64,000 nt of DNA, taken from Mollicutes bacterium (GTDB taxonomy: Bacteria > Bacillota_I > Bacilli_A > Izemoplasmatales > Izemoplasmataceae). The translations under genes and the position numbers were made by a program. The notes beneath the pieces are model-generated. The model was not told where the DNA came from and did no database searches. It saw nothing but the letters and a program-made list of their open reading frames with translations. Position 1 is the stretch's first letter, and every line of letters starts with the position of its first letter. The stretch covers positions 152,676 through 216,675 of the forward strand of contig PWHD01000021.1 of the NCBI GenBank assembly GCA_003555335.1. Reading direction: 5' to 3'. Positions 1-8,112 of this stretch are shown here, one piece after another.

Positions 1-304
1 CCGTACCACCATAGACGATGATACGCTCCGGCTCACGGGAAAGCGCCTCGGTAATCGCAAGGTCGCTGTCGGTCTTGTCTTTCCTGACCCCGTGTTGACG
101 TAAGGCTTTTGCGTTTTTCCTGATGTAATCGTATTCTTCTTCCGTCACACTGTCGAAATCGCCGAGGACGAGATCCAGTTCGAGTCCTTTTTGAAGTGCA
201 TTGTAGGCCCCTTTCTCGACGCCGATCAGAAACTCACCCTCATTTTTTCGATAGAGGGTATCGAGCGTGTAGTTGATCGGACTCAAAAATATCTTCACAA
301 TCAT
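1..304 (-). CDS. thiN: Thiamine pyrophosphokinase, C-terminus cut by window edge
   Basis: Transfers pyrophosphate from ATP to thiamine to make thiamine diphosphate in the cytosol. I translated the minus strand from an ATG at 304; about 101 codons are present and the frame runs off the left edge without a stop. The GDFDS motif near residue 48 and a later KTDSDLA stretch are the substrate and metal-binding signature of the family. The ATG overlaps the rpe stop (ATGA), so the two are translationally coupled. The order rsgA, rpe, thiN is the usual one in Bacillota, which supports the call. The C-terminal thiamine-binding half cannot be judged here. Confidence 0.88.
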   Translation of the reverse strand, partial: MIVKIFLSPINYTLDTLYRKNEGEFLIGVEKGAYNALQKGLELDLVLGDFDSVTEEEYDYIRKNAKALRQHGVRKDKTDSDLAITEALSREPERIIVYGGT

Positions 305-936
305 CGGCGCAGACGCCTTATCTGTTTGGCACGGTCGGCGCTTTTGAACACATACGAGCCCGCCACGACCACATCGACACCCGCGCTTTCGCAGATGGCG
401 GCGGTGCTTTCATTGATGCCGCCGTCAACCACGATCTCATAACCATAACCGTTTTCCGAGCGAAGCCGGTCGAGTTCTTCCATTTTGGCAACGGTGTCGC
501 GCATGAAAGACTGACCGCCGAAACCCGGTTCGACGCTCATCACCAGGACAAGGTCGACCTTGTCCAGATAGGGCTTCAAGTCCGAGACCGGGGTGGCCGG
601 TTTGAGGGAAAGACCGGCCTTGACACCCGCCGCATGCAGCTTGCCGATCAGCGCATCGACGTTGTCGACGGTTTCAATATGGAAGGTGATGTGGTCGCTT
701 CCGGCATCGATGAAATAGTCGAGATATCTTCCGGGGTCGCTTATCATGAGGTGGGTATCGAACACCAGGTCGCTGTGGGGTCTTATCGCCTTGACAACAG
801 CGGGACCGATTGTCAGATTCGGCACAAAGTGTCCGTCCATGACGTCGATATGAATCCAATCGGCCTCCTTGATGGTGTCGATTTCCTCTTTCAGCCGGCT
901 GAAGTCGGCCGAAAGAATCGAGGGGGCTATCTTCAT
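301..936 (-). CDS. rpe: Ribulose-phosphate 3-epimerase
   Basis: Interconverts ribulose 5-phosphate and xylulose 5-phosphate in the pentose phosphate pathway. The 211-residue product starts MKIAPSILSADF and keeps the metal-binding set of this TIM barrel: His29, Asp31, His62 and Asp171 (in VDGGI), plus the glycine-rich phosphate site GFGGQ near 138. The ATG at 936 is preferred over an upstream in-frame ATG because it has an AGGAG site 7 bases before it. It lies 10 bases downstream of rsgA and overlaps thiN by four bases, so it is part of the same transcript. Length is normal for the family. Confidence 0.97.
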   Translation of the reverse strand: MKIAPSILSADFSRLKEEIDTIKEADWIHIDVMDGHFVPNLTIGPAVVKAIRPHSDLVFDTHLMISDPGRYLDYFIDAGSDHITFHIETVDNVDALIGKLHAAGVKAGLSLKPATPVSDLKPYLDKVDLVLVMSVEPGFGGQSFMRDTVAKMEELDRLRSENGYGYEIVVDGGINESTAAICESAGVDVVVAGSYVFKSADRAKQIRRLRR

Positions 937-946
937 GGAATCACTC

Positions 947-1813
947 CTAATATTTCGTTTTCTGTTCGCTGAGCTCTTCATATATCCGTACATAGTTATC
1001 GTAACGTCTTTTCGGGATGTCGCCCGTTTCGACCGCCTGTTTCACGGCGCAACCTGGTTCGTTGATGTGCGCGCAACCGCGGAATCTGCACTGGTCCGAA
1101 CGTTCGAAGAAGTCGGGATAGTATTCACCGAGGTCTTCTTCTTCCATCTCGTAGAAATCGAGTTTTGAAAATCCCGGCGTATCGGCCACAAGACCGCCCG
1201 CGAGTTCGATGAGTTCCGTGTGGCGCGTGGTATGCCGTCCACGGCCGAGCGCCTTCGAGATCGCACCGGTCTTGAGCTCGAGCGACGGTTCGAGCGTGTT
1301 GAGGATACTGCTTTTGCCACTGCCGGTCTGTCCGGCGAACACGTTAACCTTGCCCTTGAAGACTTCGCGCAGTTCATCGAGCGTGGCCTGCTGTTTCGCG
1401 CTGACAAAATAGACCGGGTAGAACTGTTCGTAATAGGCGAGATTCGATCTCAGGTCGCTTAGGGCACTGTCTTGCAATAGGTCTATCTTGTTGACGACGA
1501 TGACGGCGTCGACGTTCGCCTGCGCCGCGAGCACGAGAAACCGGTCAAGAAGAAAGAAACTGAAATCCGGCGCTTTGGCCGAATTGATCAAAAGCGCCTG
1601 ATCGACATTGGCGATCGGGGGGCGGGCGAGTTCGCTGTACCTCGGTTCGATGGCACGGATGAAATCCTCGTCGAATCTGACGATGTCACCGACTTTGGGG
1701 CTTTGGTTGCGGTGTCTGAAAACGCCGCGGGGTTTCAAGACGATCCGTTCACCGTGCGCATCGAGGATGGTGTATTGTCCGCCGATCAGTTTGATTATTC
1801 TTCCTTTTCTCAT
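947..1813 (-). CDS. rsgA: Ribosome small-subunit GTPase RsgA
   Basis: Circularly permuted GTPase that checks late 30S subunit assembly. An OB fold fills the first 65 or so residues. G motifs follow in permuted order: NKID at 108-111 (G4), GQTGSGKSS at 161-169 (P-loop), DTPG at 211-214 (G3). A C-terminal zinc site is formed by Cys242, Cys247, His249 and Cys255. The ATG at 1813 begins the OB fold; longer in-frame starts add residues unlike the family. Its ribosome-binding site (AGAGGTG) overlaps the stop codon of the ABC permease upstream, so it is read from the same message. Confidence 0.97.
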   Translation of the reverse strand: MRKGRIIKLIGGQYTILDAHGERIVLKPRGVFRHRNQSPKVGDIVRFDEDFIRAIEPRYSELARPPIANVDQALLINSAKAPDFSFFLLDRFLVLAAQANVDAVIVVNKIDLLQDSALSDLRSNLAYYEQFYPVYFVSAKQQATLDELREVFKGKVNVFAGQTGSGKSSILNTLEPSLELKTGAISKALGRGRHTTRHTELIELAGGLVADTPGFSKLDFYEMEEEDLGEYYPDFFERSDQCRFRGCAHINEPGCAVKQAVETGDIPKRRYDNYVRIYEELSEQKTKY

Positions 1814-1821
1814 AGACACCT

Positions 1822-4149
1822 CTAGACCTGATAGATTTGTAGCGCGGCCTGCAGGGAGACCTTGTTGATCTTTTTCTTCGCATGGCGGCTGGCCAGCATA
1901 TAAATCATACCATAAAGAATCGCGATTAGGAAGACATGTGGCCAATCAAGTCCCAGGGGCATTACAAAATTGTATTCCTGAGCGAAAAACGTCGTCATGA
2001 GATCAAAGGTCATCAGTGAAAAGGGAATGACCAGCAGGAAGATGAGCACGTTCAGCTTCGAGTATCCGCCGAGCAGCATTTTGTGGATCTCCTTGTCGTG
2101 ATAGCCGATCATCTTGAACAGGGCGATGTTGTAGAAATGGTCCTCAACCGTCAAGACTGTCAGAAGATAGATGATGATCGCCCCGATCAAAAGACCGGCG
2201 CCGATCATCACATAAAACATCTGCATCATGACCTCGTTTATTTCTTCAACCTGCGAAAGAAGGTTCTCGATCACGAACACCTCATCGAAGTCATCTTCCG
2301 AAAGCGCAACCCTCGCATAAACCGCATTATGGAACCCCGGGTCCTCGAAAAAGGTTTCGCCGATGTATTCACGCGACGTGAACACATGTTCCCCGGGATG
2401 GATGTCGGCGATGCCGGTGACAAGAACCGTCTCCTCAACACCACCGATTCTCAAAGCAAGGTTGTCGCCCACGGAAAAGCCACTGATCAACGCGAAACTT
2501 CTTGAGAGGACAATGCCGTCCTCAAGATCACCAAGCAGACTTTCCCCCGCCTCATCGAAAAGCGGGTGGATGGTCTGCCCATCAGGCAAACCGACCACGA
2601 ACGCGCCTTCGCCGCCGAGGTTGCCCTGTAGTTCGATGACGCGGGTGTGACCATTGTTTTCACCGGTGGGTCCGTAGCCGACACTGACGATTTCCGTTGA
2701 TTCATAGTAGGCATGGACCGTATCATCGAAGACACCCTCCATCCCTAAAGATAGAAAACTGACATAGACGGCGAAAAAGACACCGAGCGCGTAGATGAAA
2801 GCCTTGAGCATATGTCTAGAAAGAAATGCGAACTGGAAACGAAGAAAGAAAGGGAATTTTTTAGATAGCCGTTTCAGACTTCTGAAACGGACGATTCTGG
2901 GAAGTTCTATTCTGGGATTCATCAGCGTGAGAGAATCACGGCTGAGCAATCTGAAGACAATGACGAGGCTCATCGCCACAAGAATGAAAAAAGGCACGAT
3001 GAAGGCGACGATAAAACTGAAGGCGGATATGGGGATGGGGCCCCTCGGTAGGAGATAAAACGCCAGATAAAGGTCGCGCATCCAGGGGGCCGAATAAAAA
3101 CCGATGCCATAGCCGAGCAACAGGAAAACAAAACTGAACACCGTGATGAACACCAGGTAAGGCATCATCATTTCCCTGTTTTTCAGGCCGAGCGCCTTCA
3201 GGATGCCGAGTGGCCTTTGTGTCTGTTCGACCGTCTTTTTCATCATCAGTCCGACAATCACGATGCCAATGAAGGCGATCAGTACGCTGATCGAGACGGC
3301 GGCAGCGTAGGAACCTTCGATTTCGGCATAGATCGCGCCGCTTCTCATGTTGTTCTCGGTCAGACTCATATGATGGATGAAAGGTGCGATATCCGCATGC
3401 TCCTCCAGGAAGTCTTCCGGTGTGAAACGCGCAACCCCGAAAAGGCCGGAGTAATAAAAACCGGCTCGCCGCTCATAGGCGTCGAAACCCGCATCACTCA
3501 TCAATGCGAGCGTCTGAGTCGAGGTCGTGAAGATGAAAGGATGGTCGAAGACCGGCAGATTGTAATCCGGAAAAAGGACAAATCCCGTGATGATGTAGTC
3601 GCTGCCATCGACATCGAGCGTGTCGCCGATTGAAAGGGCGTTGTGATCCGCGTAATGCGACAAGATTGCGATTTCATTCTCGGTTTCCGGCAGCGCCCCG
3701 GAGTCCAGATAGGTCAGATTCATGATCCGCGCATCTTTCAGCACCCTGACACGGTGGGATTTCTCGAAGCCGCCGATTTCCCCGTCCTTGTAAAGACGGG
3801 GTTCCAATGTGTAATCCTCGAGGTCTTCAAGCAGCGAAAGACGGAAATCGAGCAGTTCATAAAAACAATCCTTGTCCTCGTGATAAAGCTGGAAGACAGT
3901 CTGCGAGACCACCGGACAATCGGGTGCGAGCGCCATCCGTTCGATTTCGGTAATCAACGGTGTCGTCTCGATCACGAACTCCTCTTGTATATAGTCTTCG
4001 AAGAACACCTCGCTCGATGTTTCGACGCTGCTCGCGCCGAGATAGAGGATGGTGAACACAAACGATGAAAGCATGACCACGATCCCCAGCAATAAAAGCG
4101 TGGCCTTTTTCGACGCGAAGGTCCTGAGTACGTGTCTGAAAACCATCAT
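1822..4149 (-). CDS. FtsX-type ABC transporter permease, two-domain
   Basis: A 775-residue membrane protein with one N-terminal membrane helix (about residues 17-40), a large outside domain, three helices near 280-410, a second anchor helix near 455, a second soluble domain and three C-terminal helices. This duplicated MacB/FtsX layout is typical of ABC exporters or mechanotransmission permeases that act on lipoproteins, antimicrobial peptides or envelope enzymes. It overlaps the ATPase gene (ATGATG across the ATPase stop), so the two make one transporter. An ATG three bases downstream of the given start is equally possible. The substrate cannot be read from sequence. Confidence 0.88.
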   Translation of the reverse strand: MMVFRHVLRTFASKKATLLLLGIVVMLSSFVFTILYLGASSVETSSEVFFEDYIQEEFVIETTPLITEIERMALAPDCPVVSQTVFQLYHEDKDCFYELLDFRLSLLEDLEDYTLEPRLYKDGEIGGFEKSHRVRVLKDARIMNLTYLDSGALPETENEIAILSHYADHNALSIGDTLDVDGSDYIITGFVLFPDYNLPVFDHPFIFTTSTQTLALMSDAGFDAYERRAGFYYSGLFGVARFTPEDFLEEHADIAPFIHHMSLTENNMRSGAIYAEIEGSYAAAVSISVLIAFIGIVIVGLMMKKTVEQTQRPLGILKALGLKNREMMMPYLVFITVFSFVFLLLGYGIGFYSAPWMRDLYLAFYLLPRGPIPISAFSFIVAFIVPFFILVAMSLVIVFRLLSRDSLTLMNPRIELPRIVRFRSLKRLSKKFPFFLRFQFAFLSRHMLKAFIYALGVFFAVYVSFLSLGMEGVFDDTVHAYYESTEIVSVGYGPTGENNGHTRVIELQGNLGGEGAFVVGLPDGQTIHPLFDEAGESLLGDLEDGIVLSRSFALISGFSVGDNLALRIGGVEETVLVTGIADIHPGEHVFTSREYIGETFFEDPGFHNAVYARVALSEDDFDEVFVIENLLSQVEEINEVMMQMFYVMIGAGLLIGAIIIYLLTVLTVEDHFYNIALFKMIGYHDKEIHKMLLGGYSKLNVLIFLLVIPFSLMTFDLMTTFFAQEYNFVMPLGLDWPHVFLIAILYGMIYMLASRHAKKKINKVSLQAALQIYQV

Positions 4150-4847
4150 GGACCGAAGGAGATGTCTTCAGGATTGGCGGGCCGGGCGTTCTTTTTATCT
4201 TCCGCGACAACACCGGAATTGAGTCTGATCACACGGTCGGCGATTTTCGCAATGCTGGGGTTGTGTGTGATCACGATGACCGTGGTGTCCATCTTCTCAT
4301 TCAGTTTTTTCAGTACGGAAAGCACCTTCTTGGCCACAGTCTCATCGAGCGATCCGGTCGGCTCATCGCAGAATAAGGCCTTCGGACGTTTCACAACGGC
4401 GCGGGCGATACTGACGCGTTGTTGCTCGCCGCCGGAGAGCTCATAGGGATACTTGTCGGCATGGTCCTCAAGACCGACCATCTCGAGGGCCTCGCTGACC
4501 GCGTAGGGATTTTTGGAGACATGGGCGCCGATTTCGACGTTCTCAGCAGCGGTCAGGGTCTGCAGAAGATTGTACTGCTGGAACACGAATCCGACATGCG
4601 AGCGACGGAACTGTACGAGTTTCTTCTCCGGGTAATCGCTGAGCTTCTCACCGAAGACCTCAACGGTACCCTCGCTCGGGAAATCGAGCGCGCCCATCAT
4701 ATTGAGCATCGTGCTCTTGCCGGAACCCGAGGGGCCCAATATGACGACGAAGTTGCCCTCCTCGATCTTTAGGTCGATATTCTTGAGCGCATCGGTCTTA
4801 ACAAGACCGGTCTGGTATACTTTGGAAACATTCTTCAATCTGATCAT
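4146..4847 (-). CDS. ABC transporter ATPase, MacB/LolD type
   Basis: ATP-hydrolysing partner of the downstream FtsX-type permease. Walker A GPSGSGKST spans 38-46, the Q-loop glutamine is Gln90, the signature LSGGEQQR begins at 137, Walker B ends in Asp161-Glu162, and the H-loop histidine is in VITHN. At 233 residues it is the normal length for this family and carries no fused membrane domain. A strong AGGAGG site precedes the ATG at 4847, only 12 bases after the addA stop, placing the transporter pair in the addAB operon. Whether it is physiologically connected to DNA repair is doubtful. Confidence 0.95.
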   Translation of the reverse strand: MIRLKNVSKVYQTGLVKTDALKNIDLKIEEGNFVVILGPSGSGKSTMLNMMGALDFPSEGTVEVFGEKLSDYPEKKLVQFRRSHVGFVFQQYNLLQTLTAAENVEIGAHVSKNPYAVSEALEMVGLEDHADKYPYELSGGEQQRVSIARAVVKRPKALFCDEPTGSLDETVAKKVLSVLKKLNEKMDTTVIVITHNPSIAKIADRVIRLNSGVVAEDKKNARPANPEDISFGP

Positions 4848-4859
4848 ACGGTCATCCTC

Positions 4860-7800
4860 CTAGCAGACTTTCTTGAACCGTCGGTCCAAAATTGAATAGA
4901 GATAACCCTCAATACGTTTGTCAGTGAGCGTCCCAAGGGTTTTTGCATAACCTTCGATCTGTGTCTCATAATGGGGTTTGTCGATATCCTTGAGCTTATA
5001 ATCGACGACGATGAACGCCTCCTCCGTCTCCAGCAACAAATCGATGAACCCGCTCACCTTCTCCGCTTCGGCCTCATAGGCGAAGGGGTGTTCCTTGTAG
5101 ACACCGATGAATGTCCTTTCCTTCATGAAAGGCTGGTCGAAGAAATCCCTGATGACGGTCGCCTCATTTTCGGTGAGCGGAAGGTCTGAAAGCTGCGGGT
5201 CCAAGGCACGGTGGAAATCGATGTTTTCAAGGACGTCGTGCATGAGATTGCCGTAGTCGATCGCGGCGAGCGCCTCTTTGGATAGAAACTCACGGATGTC
5301 ACCGGAGAAACGTTTCGCCTTTTTGCGGCTGGGCGTGATTGCCGGCGTCGTGTAGGTTTTTTCGAATCCCGGTTCCTCGGGAAGCGGTTTTCGCTTGAGA
5401 GCGATCTCATAGTCGACAGCGTCCTTGTAGGCGTCCATATTGATCGGTGCCATGTTCGCTTCGAAGGTGGGCAGGACGCTTTCAAAGACATCGGCGAACG
5501 ACTGATAGCGCATCCTGGTCAGAAAGGATACCTTCTTTGGCGGGGGAGAGACGTCCTTCTCTTCGGTCGGCATGAGGACATGGACCTGTTCCTGGGCTCG
5601 GGTGAGCGCCACGTAGAGAAGGCGCAGACGTTCGGAGATGGTGCTTTGGCGTTCCTTGTTCTTGTGAAGGGCGTAGAGGAAGTTCTTGTCGAGTCCTTCA
5701 TTCTCATTTTGGACCATGATGCCCAGGTCCTTGTCGAACGCATAGGGTTTTTGTTCCGAGAATCTGAAGGGCTTACCGGTGTGGGTGATGAAAACAACCG
5801 GAAACTGCAGGCCTTTTGATTTGTGCATCGTCATCAGATTCACCCTGTCTTTCGAAAAGTCGCTCTCAGCCCCGACTTCGATGTCGAGTTCCTCTTCGAT
5901 GATGGTATCGAAGTAATCGATGAACGTTTTCAGGGTGTCCTTGCGTTCGCTTCGGCGTTCCGCAACCGCGAGGATGGTGCGGATGCGCTCCTGCGCATCC
6001 TTCGTTCCCCGTATCGTGAGAAGCGCCTCTTCAAGGGAAAGCGACTCGAACAGATCGCGCATGAGAGTTGAAAGCGGTTTTGCGGAAGCGCGATCACGTA
6101 CGGCATAGAGGGTTTGAAACAGATCCTTGAAGGGCGGTTCAAGCACTTCAAGCATTCTTTTTCGCTCCGGACGGCGCTTTGGAAACGCGACAACCTGTCT
6201 GAACACCGCTTGATCGGGTGCCTGGATGAGAAAACTCCTCGCGACACTGAGGAAAGCATGCGCAAACATTTCCTTGTAGGCCGCATCGTCGTCGAGACAG
6301 AAAAAGAGTTGGAGAAGCCGTCTGGTGAGCTTGATTTCGTCGAAAGCCACAAACGGCGCTTCCTTATGGACAAGCAGAGGCAGTTGTTCATACTCGAAGA
6401 CTTTTCTGGCCAGGTCGAAATCGCTGGCGCGGTCGGCGAGAATGGTGAAATCGCCAAGGCGAACCGGTCTCAGGCCCGATTTGTCCATGATTTTCTCTCC
6501 GCGTGACATCTTGGCCTTTATGGTCCGCGCGACATGGAAGAACTCAAAAGCCGCGTCTTTGAACTGGGCGGGATAATCCGCTTTGAAGGACTCCTTCGAA
6601 TAGGTGTGGATCGTGAGGCCGTAGGGTGCGTCCTTCTCCTCGTGGTTCAAAAAGCCTTCATTGGCGAAATGAAGACGCTGGGCCGCATCATAGTCGATGC
6701 CACCGATGGTCTGGTCCATTACTTTTTCAAACAACCGGTTGATGTCGTCGAGGACTTCGTTGCGGCTCCTGAAATTCTTGTTCAGATCGATCGGAATCCC
6801 TTTTTCATCATGTCTGAAGGCGTTGTACTTATCGACGAAGATCGCAGGTTCGGCGTGACGGAATCGGTAGATTGACTGTTTCACATCACCGACCATGTAG
6901 AGGTTCTCATCGGTCAGGGTTTTAAGAAAGCTTTCCTGAAGCTGGTTGGTATCCTGATACTCATCGACCAGAATCTCTTTAATCGTGTTTCTCAGTTCTT
7001 TACCCACGCTAGGCACTTCATTGATGATATCAAGCGCGATGGTGGCGACACCGGCGTAGTCGAAACACTCGTTTTCTATCTGGCTTGCTTGGTGGCGTTC
7101 ATGGAAACACCTGATCAGATCGACGATGATACCGATGTGGCGGCCGCTTTCGATGAAGGCCTCATGGTGGGCCGCTTTCGGACGGTCGACATCGCCCGAT
7201 TGGCCGGATTTGCCTTTCAGTTCCTCGACGATCGGTTTCAGCGTCGTCTCCCGGATCCGGGCGAACTGTTCTTTTTCCTCATCGAGAAGGCTGTCTTCGC
7301 CGGCCTTGCCGCCGGGGAGTCTCGGAAAACTCACGTTTTCACTGATAAAATCATGAACCTCATCATAGCTCGACGCTTCTGCGAGCGGTGTGAAATCCTC
7401 GATGGTTTTCAGGGTGACAGCGACAATCTTATCGTGATTGAAACGGTGTTCACCGAGTTTTGCGAGATTTTTCTTGAAAAGGACGACTTTGGCAAGGACG
7501 ATCTTCTCGAACTGTCTGAACAGTCTTTCAAAGGTCTCTTCACTGAAAAAGGTGGTCGTCAGGTTTTTTAAGATCGTGTCTTTTTCATAGATGAGGGCGA
7601 GCTTGTCATGGAAATAGAGGATCTGATCTTGTAGGTTCTTGTCTGATTTGTTGCCGTAGGTCCTAACATAAGCAAGGAAAGCTTCATCACCATTTTCGAA
7701 ACGCTCCAAGAAGAGTTGGTCCATGATACGGCTTTTGAGAATCTTCGCATCGGTGGTTTCCATCACCGAAAGACGTTTGGAGATATTCTTGTGGTGGCCG

Positions 7801-8111
7801 TGTGTCTTCAAAAGATAGAGCGCGAAGCTGTCGAAGGTCTTGATATGGGCCTGGTCGATACCTTCAAGGGCATGGGTGAGGTCGGGTTCTTCCTTGACTT
7901 TTTCCCTGATACGGGTCTTCATCTCCCGGGCGGCTTTGTTGGTGAAGGTGAGCACCACCAGTTTTTCGACCGGAATCCCCTGACGGAGCTTCTCGACTAC
8001 GCGTTCGCTCAGCACAGCGGTCTTGCCGCTGCCGGCCGCGGCGCTCACAAGGATATCGCGACCGCTCTCGTGAATGGCGCGTTTTTGTTCTTTTGACCAA
8101 GAAAATGCCAT
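4860..8111 (-). CDS. addA: ATP-dependent helicase/nuclease subunit AddA
   Basis: UvrD-family 3'-5' helicase plus RecB-type nuclease that processes double-strand breaks for RecA loading. Walker A (AAAGSGKT) is at 24-31, the DEYQDTN helicase motif II is near residue 385, and motif VI (LYVALTRA) lies past the middle. The C-terminal nuclease keeps the VVDYK core with upstream acidic residues. About 1083 residues, slightly shorter than the usual 1200. I chose the ATG at 8111 because AAGGAG lies 10 bases upstream; a GTG at 8120 sits almost on that site. The start is one base from the addB stop, so the subunits are made together. Confidence 0.95.
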   Translation of the reverse strand: MAFSWSKEQKRAIHESGRDILVSAAAGSGKTAVLSERVVEKLRQGIPVEKLVVLTFTNKAAREMKTRIREKVKEEPDLTHALEGIDQAHIKTFDSFALYLLKTHGHHKNISKRLSVMETTDAKILKSRIMDQLFLERFENGDEAFLAYVRTYGNKSDKNLQDQILYFHDKLALIYEKDTILKNLTTTFFSEETFERLFRQFEKIVLAKVVLFKKNLAKLGEHRFNHDKIVAVTLKTIEDFTPLAEASSYDEVHDFISENVSFPRLPGGKAGEDSLLDEEKEQFARIRETTLKPIVEELKGKSGQSGDVDRPKAAHHEAFIESGRHIGIIVDLIRCFHERHQASQIENECFDYAGVATIALDIINEVPSVGKELRNTIKEILVDEYQDTNQLQESFLKTLTDENLYMVGDVKQSIYRFRHAEPAIFVDKYNAFRHDEKGIPIDLNKNFRSRNEVLDDINRLFEKVMDQTIGGIDYDAAQRLHFANEGFLNHEEKDAPYGLTIHTYSKESFKADYPAQFKDAAFEFFHVARTIKAKMSRGEKIMDKSGLRPVRLGDFTILADRASDFDLARKVFEYEQLPLLVHKEAPFVAFDEIKLTRRLLQLFFCLDDDAAYKEMFAHAFLSVARSFLIQAPDQAVFRQVVAFPKRRPERKRMLEVLEPPFKDLFQTLYAVRDRASAKPLSTLMRDLFESLSLEEALLTIRGTKDAQERIRTILAVAERRSERKDTLKTFIDYFDTIIEEELDIEVGAESDFSKDRVNLMTMHKSKGLQFPVVFITHTGKPFRFSEQKPYAFDKDLGIMVQNENEGLDKNFLYALHKNKERQSTISERLRLLYVALTRAQEQVHVLMPTEEKDVSPPPKKVSFLTRMRYQSFADVFESVLPTFEANMAPINMDAYKDAVDYEIALKRKPLPEEPGFEKTYTTPAITPSRKKAKRFSGDIREFLSKEALAAIDYGNLMHDVLENIDFHRALDPQLSDLPLTENEATVIRDFFDQPFMKERTFIGVYKEHPFAYEAEAEKVSGFIDLLLETEEAFIVVDYKLKDIDKPHYETQIEGYAKTLGTLTDKRIEGYLYSILDRRFKKVC

Positions 8112-8112
8112 A